Assembly: GCA_002221725.1 (NCBI GenBank)
Contig: NJFT01000020.1
Location: 124,001 to 188,000, forward strand
Reading direction: 5' to 3'
Origin: Scedosporium boydii
Taxonomy: Eukaryota > Ascomycota > Sordariomycetes > Microascales > Microascaceae
Length of the DNA: 64,000 bases
Shown here piece after piece: positions 12,110-24,904 of the stretch; the stretch's first letter is position 1, and each line of letters opens with the position of its first letter. A program made the translations under genes and the position numbers. The notes beneath the pieces were generated by a model. The model worked only from the letters and a program-made list of their open reading frames with translations. It ran no database searches and was not told the DNA's origin.

Positions 12110-15100
12110 ATAGAAGATATAAAGAAAGCCTATATAGCTCTTTAGAAAGAGAAAGACTAGCTTGAGGCTAAGAAAAAATAACTTAAGGATAAGTTATCTA
12201 CTAGTAATAACTATATTAAGTAGTTAGAGGACTAAGTTACTTACCCCTAATATAAGATCCTACCTCCTAAGCTCTATAATAAGAAGAAGGGAGTACTCTA
12301 AAGATTTTTAATATAAGCTTAAGCTTACCTTCTATATTACTATCTTAACCTTACTAGAGAAGAAGACTAGGTACTTGCTATTACTATATTCTTTACTAGA
12401 GATATCCTAGCTTAGTTTAAACTTTAGATAAAGGACTTTCTAGAAAACTTATTAAGTAGGAATTAGGATAAAGAAATAAGAAAGCTCTTTAGAAAGTATA
12501 AGGACTTTAAGTAAGCTCTAAAGGGTACCTTTAGTAACCTAGATAAAGAATAAGTTAATAAGTAATAACTTAAAAACTTATATTAGAAAAGAGCTACTTT
12601 CTAGTATATTACTAAGTTTTAATAAGTAGTATCTTATTTTAATTAGGAAGATAAGCTCCTAATAGCTTAATTCTATACTAGACTTAAAAATAAAGTTAAG
12701 AATAAACTATATAAGATAGATTAACTAGGAGACTTATCTAAGTATATTACTATAGTAGTATAGATTAATAATTAATAATATAAATAATATATAGAGAAAT
12801 AGGGATAAGGATAATCTTATATTAAGAAAAAGCCTACTTATAAAGCTACTATATAGGGAACCTATATAGGACTTATAGAACTTAGTACTAGTATAGTAAA
12901 ATATATTACCTCTAAGAAGCTTAGAGAGAAAATAAGAAAATACTATAAATGCGGATGTTATAGCTACTATATAAGAGAATGCTAAATAAGGTATAAGCTT
13001 AAGCTAGGCTATAAAAGACCTAATAGGAAGAAATTTGGATTTAAACTTATACTAGAAAGAAAAACTTAATAGCTAAAAGTTAGTATTATTAATTATAAAT
13101 CCTTATTGTAGACTATATACTATAATAATAACTATACTACCTATTAAAGTAATAAAGATAAGGCTAGCTATTACCTAAAAAAATTATAGATATTTAGGAT
13201 AATAAAATAAGAAGAAGCTACTAAAGCTTAAGGAATTAGGGAATAAGTAGAGTAAACTAAGAAGGAGTTATTAAAAGAATTTAAACTACTCTAACTAGAG
13301 GATCTAATATATAAATAATACTATAATAAAGCCTACTTCTATTACTACTAGCTACTAGTATTATTATAATAGGTAGTATACTTTTAGAAACTAGAGGGGG
13401 TAGCTATTAAGTAATAAGAAGAATAGTTTAATATTTTATCTATTAATTATATAACTGCCCTTAAAGACTATAAAGAATAAGAAGCCCTCTAAGCTATTAT
13501 TAAGAAACTAGAAGAAGAGGCCTTTTAATAAGTCTCTAGAATTAAAAAAGAAAGGCTAAACTTAAAGTAGCTTAAGTAAGAAGCTACTTAGTACTTTAAG
13601 GACTTTAAAAGTACTACTAAGTAATAGGGATATTACTTAGAGACCCTATACTACCTAGGATTAGAACTAGGACTTAATATAATAAGTAAAGAGCCCTCTA
13701 TAGGAAAGGAAAGAGAAGCTAGATTACTAATAAAGAACTTAGATACTCCTTTTAGTATATAGAATCCTAATAATAAGATATAAGAAAAATAGAAGTAGAC
13801 TATAAAAGAATAATAGATAAACTAAAGGAAAGTAGTAAAGGAAGAAGCCCCTTTTACCTAATATAAAAATATTAATAAAAGCTAAATACTTTATAAAAGA
13901 CTTAACTAATACTATAATAAGAAACTAGATAATATTATAGTAGACCTTATTAACCTTTAAAAGTAGATTAATAACCTCTACTATACTATCTTCGATAAAG
14001 CTAACTTTAATATAAGGATTAATAATATAGAAGAAGAAGGCCTCTAAAATAATAAAAAATAATAGAAGGAGATCTAGGAACTTTAGTAATAAGTTTAAAA
14101 ACTAATAAAGAAAGGAAAATAAGAGAAAACTAAAGAAATTAGAATAACTATAGAAAAATTTATAGAAGAATTAGAAGAATAAGTCTGTCTCCTTAAAGCC
14201 TAATGAGGGCCTATAACTGAACCTAGAAGAATGAGCTCTATAGAATTAGAGAACCTCTATAAAGAACTTTAGGAAGAAATCAATAAGTAATATAAACTTG
14301 CTTAGAGCCTAGTTAATAACTTATAAGAAATGCTAGAACTAAATAAATAGTAATAAAAATAATAATAGGAAATCCGAAGGCTCTAATAATAAATAGCTAG
14401 CTTATAAAGGCTATAATATAATAGCTTAATATTAGTTATTAAAGAAGTTATATAGATAATAGGACCTAGACCTAAGTAAGAACTATGAGAAATAAATATT
14501 ATAGAAAGATAGTAGATTTGCTACCTAAAGGTACCTATTACCCTAGCTAGATAAGAATTTCTAGCTCTAGTAGATAGTAGGATATAAGAGAACTTTATCT
14601 CTCTAATAATTATTAACTAGTTAGAAATACTATAGGTTATAAAAAACTAGCTATATACTCTAAATATATATAATAAAATACTAGTAGACTATAAAGATAG
14701 AGTAATTAGTATAGAGACTATATACCTTTATATTACTATTATAGGAAAAGTTAACTATATTTCTTTTAATATTACTAAGATCGCTAAATACCTCCTTATA
14801 CTAGAAATACTATAGTTGTAAATAAGGAACTTATAAATTAATTAGGTAACTAATTAGCTTACTTAGAATAAGATTAAGTAAGGCCTAAGAAATGATTTAG
14901 CTACTAAGTAGAATTAACTAGATAGTTAACTCTTAAGTAAGCTAAGAGCCTTTAAAACTATAATTTATTTTAAAGTACTTATTATAAAAGATTTAAATCT
15001 CCTACTAAAAAGAAGGAAGTATAAATAAATATATATAATAAGAATAATTATAAATTTTAAAATACTATTATTATTAGATACTAAAATAAAATATATACTA

Positions 15101-15243
15101 GAAGAATACTAAAAGTATAGTAAAGTATTTACTAAAGAATTAGATATTAGACTACTAAAATATAGCTAGTAAGACTATAAGATACTATTAAAAGAAGGTA
15201 CTTAACCTAAGTTTATATTTATCTATAATCTTAATAAAGAATA
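12110..15243 (+). pseudogene. gag, protease and RT start of element B
   Basis: The gag frame begins at 12110 with ATA (former ATG) and reads EDIKKAYIAL, a coiled-coil-like N-terminus, then a capsid region (PPKLYNKKKGVL near 12265). A trace of a CCHC knuckle (KYYKCGCYSYYIRECQ) lies near 12935-12990. A long Lys/Glu/Gln-rich linker follows. The protease active-site triplet Asp-Ser-Gly survives as DSR near 14570. The RT N-terminus breaks off at 15243 where element C is inserted. Nearly all stops are TAA/TAG at positions that make sense as Gln. Confidence 0.85.
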
Positions 15244-15503
15244 TATAACGGGCTGCGCCGCATATATAGCTTCGGCAAGAGCCCAAGCCGATCGCTACAC
15301 CGGTGCCGCCACACCAGTGCCACAGTGACAGTTCAGGCACAGGCCAGCTAGCGCCCCAAACAGCAGCACTACAGCAACAGCACTAACACATATATCTTCT
15401 CCAACCCCTTTCCAATCAACCTCCTTTTCTCTTCTTCCTCTCTATCAAAACCTTCCTATATATAGGCCTCTATCAAGTAGTACTACTTCACACAACCCTC
15501 ACA
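15244..15503 (+). repeat. 5' LTR of element C
   Basis: 260 bp. It keeps most of its C residues and has lost G. The sequence after it (TTAGGTTTTAATCACC) is probably the RIP-altered primer-binding site, with TGG changed to TAG; I do not name the tRNA. Confidence 0.95.
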
Positions 15504-15799
15504 TTAGGTTTTAATCACCAAAACTATAAACAGAGCCCTACTCTTTAAATAAATAAAAAATAGAGCCCTACTTATAAAACAATTTAAAGAAGAAGAACAC
15601 TACTAAACAATTAGTAATAACAAGGATACTATTAATCAACTAGCGATAATAAGGATTCCACTAAACAACAACAATAACAACAAATTAGAGCCTTACTCTA
15701 AAAAAATAGGAAGAATAATATTACTAAGAGACTAGTAATAACAAAGATACTATCAAACAATAACAACTAAAGGAAACATAGCCCTAGAGAATACTCCCT

Positions 15800-18700
15800 A
15801 ACCTACAGACCCCCTTATAGCAATTATATAATAACTCTAATAGATCACTAAGGAATAAGTATAGTAAAAGGAAGCATATAAAGCTTAGATCCAAATACTA
15901 CAAGTAAACTTAGCTTAGCTTATATCTTAAGCTACTATACCCCTAATTTACATACCCTATACTAAGCGCAAAGAAGATAATAAGAAAGGCACCCCTCCTC
16001 TATAAAGTATATAGAAGCTAAGAACTACCCTACCTAACCTACTAAAGTTTAATAAGTAAAGGAATTAGTTCTATATATAGATAATAGAGATAAAGAACAA
16101 GCTCTATATTAATACTAAAGCTATTAGCAACATAGGAGCCTAGTTTAGCTATATATTCTCTTACTTAGATAGGGCCCCCTAGTAGATATATACTATATAT
16201 ATTAAGCTTAATAACCCTAAGAAGACTCTAAAAGCATTTTTAAAATACCTTTATAACTACTATAGGAACCTAGATAAAGAGGAAAAGGCTCTTAATAACC
16301 TTAAGAAGCTAAAGTAAGAGAATAACTAGCCCTTTACCTACTTCTACTTAAAGTTTAAAGTTATATTAGCTAATACTAAAGGTAGAACTTAGAATAACTA
16401 AGTAAGGAAGGTAGACCTAAAGCTAGCCCTTAATAAGTAGCTATAGAGAGCAGTTACTAACTAGATTATAATACTAGACAGTTATAATAACTATATTAGA
16501 GCCCTCTAGAAGCTTAGTTTATAGCTAGAAGGCCTTTATATAGAGTAAGGGTACTAATAACCTCCCCTATAACTACTAAAACTAGTAGTAGATAAGATAG
16601 AGTAGGAATCTATATTTATAACTACTATTATATCCTATTACTAACTATATACTAACTAATTACTAGAGGTATACTTCTAGTAGAGGTACTTAAAAGAAGA
16701 AGATAATATACTTAAGGGGAAGAGAGTAAAGTAAATAACCTAGGAGAAATGTAAATACTACTAATAGGAGAACTACTACTTTAGGTATAGAAGGCAGTAA
16801 TATAAAGTTAAGATCTACCCTTTAAAGCCTACTAGGAACCTAAACTAAATATATATTAGCAAGGCTAAACCTATAGTAGTCTACTAAGCTAATATTAAAG
16901 AAGATAGAGACTTATAGAGTAACTAGAGTAATAACTTAGGGGAAAAGGAAAAAGAATAGCTTCTATTAATAGTTACTAGTAGAAGTAGAAGTCTCTATAA
17001 GAGGAACTAAAAGAACTAAAGCTAGAGTTTAATATAGGGTTATTCTATATTAATTTTAGAATAAATAATCTATATTATATATAAGCTCTTATTAATATAG
17101 AGTACCTAACCTATAGTACTATTAGTAAAGCCTTTATAGATTAAGTAGAGATAAAGTATATTAATATTTCCCCCTAACCCCTTTAAGAGGTTACTACTAG
17201 AGGTACTATTATAAGCTAGATTATATATAGTAGCCTCAATATAGATAAATATAAGTAGAAGTAAGTTTTCCTCTATATAGTCTCTAGCTAAGTAGATAAT
17301 ATTATCTTAAAGCTATAGTAGATAAGGTTATAAAGAGTAGTTATTAATATAAGTAAAAATAAGTTAGTATTAGATTAGTAATTCTATATAAGAATTTAGG
17401 GTGAAAAGGAAAAAGATAGAGAATAGAAACCCCTCTAGGTATTAGCTACTATATTTACTACCTAGGTATACTACTTATAGAAGGAGGAAGGGTATTAGAG
17501 GAGGAAAGAAGTACTAACTAGAGAACCTAAGATTATAGCCTATATATTCTCTACCTTAATAGCTAATATTAAAAGAGCACTTACCTATAAGGTAGTTACT
17601 AACTTAAAGACTAAGCTCTTACTATAGTACTATAACTTCTTAGAACTATTTTAGAAGTCTAATACTAACTAGTTACTACCCTATTACCTAGGAATAGACT
17701 ATACTATTAAAATCAAAAAGGATTTAGAAGGGAAAGAGAAAACTATTCTATAAAGGCCCTTATATAATATATCTTAAGAAGAACTCTTAATATTATAGAA
17801 GAACTTTAATAAGCTACTTAAGAAGAACTTTATATATATAAGTAACTTACTAGTTACTATACCTATACTCTTTATATAGAAACTAGGTAGTAGGCTATAA
17901 TTCTATATTAACTACTAAGGCCTAAATACTATCTCTAAGAAAGATTACTACCTACTTTCCTTAATTATAGAAACTCTTTAATAGTTCTCTAATATTAAGT
18001 AGTTTACTAAGCTTAATATCTTAGCTACCTTCTATAAGATAAAGATTAAAAAAAGTAATAAGTAGAAGATAGTATTCTAAATATACTATAGGCTTTATAA
18101 GTAGCTTATTATACCCTTTAGCCTTACTAGAGCCCTAGTAATATTCTAGTAGTATATTAACTTAATACTAAGGAAGTTCTTAGATAACTTTATATATACC
18201 TTTATTAATAATATCCTAATCTACTTAGGAGGGATACTTATAGACTATAAGGAGAAGGTATAGAAGGTCTTTACTAAGCTATAGGAAGTAGGGTTATATA
18301 TTAATATTAATAAGTATAAGTTTAAGACTAAGGAGGTTAAGTATTTAGGCTTTATTATAAAAGCTAGAAAAGGTATCTATATAGATCTAGAAAAGATCAC
18401 TACTATCGCCTAATAGGAAGTACTAACTATAATCTAAGGAGTTAGAAGCTTCCTAGGGTTTACTAACTACTATAGAAAGTTTATCTCTAATTTCTCTATA
18501 ATCACTTAACTATTAAATAACCTAATAAAGAAGGACTATATATTTATATAGACTAAAGCCTACTAGTAAACATTTAATAAGCTAAAGTTAAGACTTATTA
18601 GAGCCCCTATCCTAGTATACTTTAACTCTAATAAAGAGATAGTAGTAAAAGTAAACTCCTTAGGATATACTATAGGGAGAACTCTAATATAGAAAGATAA

Positions 18701-20740
18701 GATAAATAGACTCTAACTAGTTACCTATATATTAAAGAAGATACTCCCTACTAAAGTAAACTACCCTATCTATAATAAAGAGCTACTAATAATAATATAA
18801 TACTTAGAATAGTAGTAAAGTAAACTAAGATCTATTAGGTATTTTACTATCCTAACTAACTATAAGAACCTTATATACTTTACTACTTACTAGCAACTCT
18901 CTAAGAAGTAGATATAGTAGTAGAAGATAATAAGCTAGTATAATTTCAAAATAATATATAAGCTAGGGAAAGCCTCCCTAGTACTAGATACCCTATTATA
19001 GAGAGAATAAGATATACCTAAGAATACTAATAATAACTAGCTATAGGAGTAGACTATATAGATACTAAAGAAAGATAGAAAAGTAATCTAAGCCTCTCCC
19101 CTCTCTACTACTATATAGGACTCCTAAGGGGACTCTAAAAGGACTCCTTCTAGGGATACTTAAGTAACCTAAGAGCTAAGGTATAATGCAGACTATACAG
19201 GAGATATAGTAGCAGCTAAGACTAACCTACCTACCTCTCCCTTCTATAATAACAAACTTATAACATTATAGGAGATAGCCCTATAAGAGAATAACTAGTA
19301 CTAGATAACTAGAGAGTATATAGTATAGGGCCTCAGATACTTCCCTACTAGCCTTAAGGTACTACTTTCGATATTAGAATATATAGTAGATAAAGCAAAT
19401 AGGCTTAGATAGAGGAAGCAAATTTAGATTCCCAACTATAAGCTACTATAGACTAAGCTAATATAGGACTCCTACAACTCTCCGATCACAAGCTACCCAG
19501 GCTAGAAAGTAATAAAGATAATATTAGCAAGGAACTATATATAGCCAGGGCTTAGCAATAATATACAATAGTTTACAAGGAATTATAAGTCCTATAGAAA
19601 GAGAGTAATATAGTAGGACATATAGAAGGGAGTTCTTAAGCCCCTTCTAGTACCTAATTACCCTTAAACTAAGATATTAATAGATTTTATTATAAATCTA
19701 CTTCTAAGTAAACTATATATAGTAATAAGAATCCTAGTAATTACTAATTAGCTAAGTAAGAATATTATCTTCAAATTAATATATAAGATAACTACTAAGG
19801 TAATAGTAGAAGCACTAATATAATACCTTATCTACTATTATAGCCCCCTATATATAATAGTATCTAATTAAGGAACCTAGTTTATAAATAGAATATAGGA
19901 ACAAGCTTACTAACTCCTATATATTACCTAATATTTATTAATAATATACTACCTAGAAACTAATAGCATTATAGAATAGATAAACTAAGTACTAGAAAGC
20001 TATCTCTAAGTATATACTACCTATTTCCAAGATAACTAAAGCAGCCTCCTACCTACAGCTATACTAGTAGTTAATAACTAGCTAGTAGCATTAATTAAGA
20101 TAAGCCTATTCTTTATAACCTATAGGTATAATATATTACTAATTAATATCTACTCTGAGGATATAGTAGGGCAGGAGGGGCTATCTATAAGAGTATAAGG
20201 AGAGGCCCTAGTTACCTACTAGAAGTATATATAAGAGGTTACCTAAGCTACTATAGCTATAGCCTAGGAAGAATAGGAATAGTATATAAATATATAGAGA
20301 TAGCTAGCTAATTAGTTTTAAGTTAAAGATAAGGTCTAGCTATATATAAAGAACTTTATAATAGAGCAGCCTATAAAGAAGCTTAACTAGGTTAATAGCA
20401 AATACACTATCATTAAAGTTATCAATATATATATTATAAAACTAGATACACCCCCTAAGGTAAAAAGCCTAGTATTCTATATTAACTTTATATAGTAAGC
20501 TACCTCTAACCTATTTCTAAACTAGTACTAGGATAATATAGTACCCCTAGTAATTATTAATAGAGAAGAAGAATAGTATATAGAAGAGATACTAGAGATA
20601 TATAAGAGATATAGCTAATAGTAAGTAAAAGTTAAGTAAGCTAAATATATAAACTTAACCTAGGAACTACTAGAAGAAGTACTAGATATAATAGTATTAG
20701 ATAACTATAAAGAGTATTATAGGCTACTAAGTACTAATTA
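15800..20740 (+). pseudogene. gag-pol remnant of element C
   Basis: Gag lies at about 15880-16900, with a knuckle-like CKYYQQENYYFRYRR near 16750. RT lies at about 17880-18300 (FINNILIYLGG for the YxDD box), followed by SFLGFTNYYRKFI and RNase H to about 18960. Integrase lies at about 19480-20300 (a DDE core region including IVSNQGTQFINRI). A C-terminal chromodomain-like stretch (QYIEEILEIYKRY) is near 20575-20650. Stops are overwhelmingly former Gln codons. Confidence 0.85.
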
Positions 20741-20786
20741 GCTACTATAGAGAAGAACCTATACTAGAGGAGGAGGAGGGGGATAA

Positions 20787-21046
20787 TATAATAGGCTATA
20801 CTATATATATAGCTTTAGTAAGAGCCTAAGCTAATCGCTACGCTAGTGCCGCCATACTAGTACTATAGTAACAGTTCAGGTACAGGCTAGCTGGCGCCCT
20901 AAATAGCAGTACTATAGCAATAGCACTAATGTATATATCTTCTCTAACCCCTTTCTAATCGACCTCCTTTTTTCTTCTTCCTCTCTATCAAAACCTTTCT
21001 ATATATAGGCCTCTGTCAAGTAGTACTACTTCGCAGAACCCTTACA
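20787..21046 (+). repeat. 3' LTR of element C
   Basis: 260 bp. Relative to the 5' LTR nearly every difference is C to T (CACCAGTGCCAC against TACTAGTACTAT), while G residues lost on the left are kept here. Confidence 0.95.
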
Positions 21047-21051
21047 GAATA

Positions 21052-23821
21052 GTAGTAAGTACTAAAAGACTATATAGTAAAAATATTAAAGAAGGGGTAT
21101 ATTAAGCTCTTAATATTACTAGTAAAATATTTAATCTTTTAAATATTAAAGAAAAATAATAAACTATAAATATATATAGACTATTAATAACTTAATAATA
21201 TTATTATTAAAAATTAATACCTACTATTATTTATCTTAGAACTATAAGATATACTCTAGAAAGTATAATAGTTTATAACTTTAGACTTAAGGGGAGTATA
21301 TAACTTAATCTATATTAAGGAAGGTAATAAGTAGAAGACTACCTTTAGGATATGCCTTAGGTACTTTAAATACTTAGTTATACCCTTTAGGTTAATAAAT
21401 GCTTCTATAAGTTTCTAAATAATAATTAACTATATCCTATAAAAATACTTAGATAACTTTGTAATTATATATTTAGATAATATCTTTATCTTCTTAAAAA
21501 CATTAGAAGAATATAAAGAATATATATATAAAGTTTTATAGAAATTATAAGAAGTTAGATTATTAGTAAAACTAGCTAAGTATAAATTCTATAAATAATA
21601 AATAGATTTTCTTAGATATATAATCTAACCTAGAAAGATCTAGATATAGAAATTAAAGGTTAAAGTTATCTTAAAATAGCTAGTACTAACTAATATTATA
21701 GAAGTTAAAGGCTTTTTTAGATTCCTTAACTTTTATAGGAAGTTTTTAAAAGGTTATAGTATTTATATATAGGCTCTTATAGAACTTATAAAGAAAGATA
21801 AACTATTTTAATAGGGACTAGAAAAATAGAAAGTATTTTAAAAAGCTAAACAATTAGTATATAAATAGCTTATACTTTATTAAGTAGACCTTATAAAACC
21901 CTTTAAATTAGAAACTAATATATTAGACTATAGACTAAGTACTTAATTAGGATAGTAAGATAGAAATAATAAGATTTACTTAGTAATATTTATATTAAAG
22001 AAATTTAATAGACTTAAGCTATACTATACTATTCCTAATAAAGAACTAATAGCTATTATTAAAGTATTTAAAGAATAGAGATACTACCTTACTAGAGCTA
22101 AGTACCTAATTATAATATACTTTAACTATAAAAACTTTATAGGGTTTACTATAATAAAGGAACTTAATTAATAATAAGTATAATAGGTAGAAGAACTAGC
22201 TAAATATAACTTTAGGATTGTATATATTAGAAAAAAAGAAAATGGGAGAGCTAATACTCTTAGCTAGAGACTAGACTACTTTTAGAAGGTATTAAAAGAG
22301 ATAAGTACCCTCCTTTACTATAATAAAGAAGGAAACTTATAATAACTAGCTATAGGTTACTAAATATAATAGGTTAACTTAATTAAGGAAGAAATTAAAA
22401 ACTACTATATAAACCTTAGATTATAAGACTAAATATAGACCTAAGAGTAAATGTAGATAATAGTACTCCTAAATCTAGTAGAAAAATTTATTTAAGTAAT
22501 CTATAAAGCACTATATAATAAGTACCTAGGAATTACGAAAACTATAGAAAAAATACTAAAGGGATATTATATCTTATACTTTAAAAAAGTAACTACTAAG
22601 GTTATAGCTAAATGTCCTTAGTATGGAAAAAATAAAAATCGACCTTATAAGCCTTATAAGCGACTATAACCTATACTAATACTAGAGGTACTATAGTAGA
22701 AGATTATTATTAACTTTATTATTAAACTACTAAAGTTAAAAGACCTAGCTATAGAAGTTAAGTATAATAATATTATAGTAGTAATTAATAGGCTAATAAA
22801 GTATATTTACTTTATACCTTATAGTAAATCTATAAAAGTACTATAATTTATAAAACTATTTCTATAAACTATAGTAGTAAACTATAACCTACTAGAAGAG
22901 ATTAACTTAGATAGAGGCAGAGTATTTATTTCTTACTTCTAGTAGAGCCTAGTAAATAGAATAGGAATTAACTATAAGTTATCTACTACCTACTATCTAG
23001 AGATATAAGAGTAGGTAGAATAAATAAATTAAATACTTAAGATATACCTATAGTATTATATTAATTAGGAGTAAGATAACTAAGTATTACTACTATCCCT
23101 AGCTTAGAAAGCTTATAATATTAATATATTAGAAAGCTTTAAAATATTACTATTTTATACTAACTATAGTATTAAACTATAAACTAGATTTAAACCTATA
23201 AATATAAAAATATAAGTAAAATAAGTAATCTTTATAGTAGATAAGATAAAGAAATTATATAAGTAGTTAAAAGAGGAACTATAGTTTATCTAATAGAAAA
23301 TAAAATACTATACTAATAATAAGTAGTTTAAGGAACTAACCCTTAAGAGAGGAAGTAAAGTCTAGTTACTATAGAAGAAACTAGGAACTAAGGACCCCTA
23401 AATTAAAATAATAAGACTAAGTAATAAACTTAATTACTAAAAACTAGGACCCTTCCTAGTTAGAAAGAAAGTCTTAGAAGTTAACTATAAGCTTAAACTA
23501 CTAAAGAATATAGATAACTATCTAATATTCTATATAGCTTTACTTAAGCTAGTTTATAAGAATATATTACTAGGGAAGTTAGTTTAGCTTAAAGTTAAAG
23601 AATAAGGAATCTTTAAAATAGAAAAAATTACTAATTTATAAAATAATAAGGAAACTATTAAATATTTAGTTAAATAGAAAAATTATAAAGAAAGTAATAA
23701 TACTTAAAAACCTATTAAATATTTAATAGGGAGCTTATAACTCCTTATAGACTACTATTAAAGGAACCTAATAAAACTAAGGGATCTAATAGTATTAGAT
23801 CTATTAGCAAGCTCTAATTAA
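21052..23821 (+). pseudogene. RT, RNase H, integrase and chromodomain of element B
   Basis: After the GAATA duplication the RT of element B resumes and reads IYLDNIFIFLKT near 21465 (YxDD box), then FFRFLNFYRKFLKG. RNase H lies at about 21880-22200. The integrase zinc-finger region has a remaining CPQYGKN near 22613, and the core runs to about 23000. A chromodomain (KYLVKQKNYKESNNTQKPI) is at about 23660-23720. The frame ends in TAA at 23819-23821, or that stop may be another mutated Gln codon. Confidence 0.85.
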
Positions 23822-24456
23822 TCTCTAAACTAGAAATAGAGGTAGAAGCGCTCTCTATAGTATCCTTCTCGGCTACCTACTCTATCCCTAATTTAACAAC
23901 CTCTAAAGCTCTCTTCCTATAAAGCTCCTCCTCCCTATATAGGTAACAAACCTTAGAAGAGGTAGCTTAGAAGGCCTCTAGGGCCTTCTCTACCTCCTCC
24001 TCCGCCTTCTATTTTTTATACTCTAGACAGGCTTGTTCCTATTCTAACTAGTTAACTAAGGAAGTTAGTAAAATAACCTTGTAAAAAAAAAAAAAAAACT
24101 TATAAGCTAAATTAGTAATGCTCCTAGTATTATAATTTAAATACTTAAGGTAAATATAGCTATTATAATAGGACTAGCCTTTATAGACTATATAGTCCTA
24201 AGGAGTTTTTATATTAAAATAAGAAGTATACTTAAATATCTTAAAGGGATATTACTTAGAAAGAATATTATCTATAACCTAAGTAAGATAATTATAATCA
24301 ATCTAAAAAGTTATAACTCCTAAATAAGACTTAGAAATATAATTAGATATAATTAAAGGAATAAGAAGGGACTTATAAGTAAAAAAGAAAAGGAAAGAAG
24401 TTTTATATAAGACTAATAGGTCTTTAGGGATAAAGATCTAAGAAGAGGGGAAATTG
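23814..24456 (-). pseudogene. antisense reading frame at the 3' end of element B
   Basis: On the minus strand, from just inside the 3' LTR at about 24456 down to a TAG at 23816-23814, one frame of roughly 210 codons stays protein-like. Motifs include VLYKTSFLFFF, SNYISKSYLGVITF, NLAYKFF, LVNQLEQEQACLEYKK and a strong coiled coil, EEEVEKALEAFQATSSK, followed by REEELYRKRALEVV. The only stops are TAA/TAG where Gln is expected. It ends tail to tail with pol: the two stop codons are 2-3 bases apart. The coiled-coil end is among the least mutated parts of the element. A diverged copy occupies the same place at 54745-55345. I recall similar uncharacterised fungal proteins but give no function. Confidence 0.7.
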
Positions 24457-24904
24457 TATTATAACCTAGCTATGGCTATATTATATAAGCTAGGTGGCGA
24501 GCTAAAATAGTAGAATTAGGGAAAAATAAAGCAGCTTAATTATAGAATTAGGTAGCTTAGTATCTAATAAGTTAGTTAGACAGCTACCTAACTAACTAGC
24601 TAGTTAAACTAAGGATCAACTAGGCGATCGAATAAGGACTTAATCGACTATAATAAAAAACTAAAGATAGATAGAAGAAGTGTCTATATAAAGCTATAAT
24701 ATCTTCTACTAGCCTAGTTATCTTCTATACTCTTTAGTAGTCAATATAAGTAATAACTATACTCTATACTTATATATATACTCTCAATACCTACTATTGT
24801 AAATATTACTTAACTACCTTACTTGCTCCTAAATAGGTATCTACTATCCTAGTACTTACCTATTCTATTGATTAGTTAGAACCTGAAGTATTAGGATCGT
24901 AATA
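24457..24904 (+). repeat. 3' LTR of element B
   Basis: 448 bp. The inner ~190 bp are heavily mutated, while the outer part keeps GGATCAACTAGGCGATCG, TTGCTCC and GGATCGTAATA. Confidence 0.95.

Larger units (their letters stand above)
15244..21046 (+). mobile_element. Ty3/gypsy retrotransposon C, innermost insertion
   Basis: 260-bp LTRs (15244-15503 and 20787-21046) start TATAACGGGCT/TATAATAGGCT and end CCTCACA/CCTTACA. The target duplication GAATA is at 15239-15243 and 21047-21051. The polypurine tract AGGAGGAGGAGGGGGA sits just before the right LTR. The total length is 5,803 bp, normal for a compact gypsy element. It is the youngest member of the nest because nothing is inserted in it. Confidence 0.95.
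11572..24904 (+). mobile_element. Ty3/gypsy chromovirus B, interrupted by element C
   Basis: Two 448-bp LTRs (11572-12019 and 24457-24904) start TATTATGACC/TATTATAACC and end GGATTATAATA/GGATCGTAATA. They are flanked by TTAGA on both sides (11567-11571 and 24905-24909). A purine-rich tract (AGAAGAGGGGAAA) lies just before the right LTR. Inside are gag, a zinc-knuckle trace, protease, RT, RNase H and an integrase with a chromodomain. Element C sits inside the RT start. Without C the element is about 7.5 kb. An additional antisense frame lies between pol and the 3' LTR. Confidence 0.95.

Noticed and set aside
12110..24450. A reassigned genetic code in which TAA and TAG mean glutamine would open the retroelement frames.
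   Set aside because: The single-copy genes in the same window use all three stops normally. TGG and CGA codons are also hit, and the non-coding LTRs show the same C-to-T and G-to-A changes. RIP explains everything.
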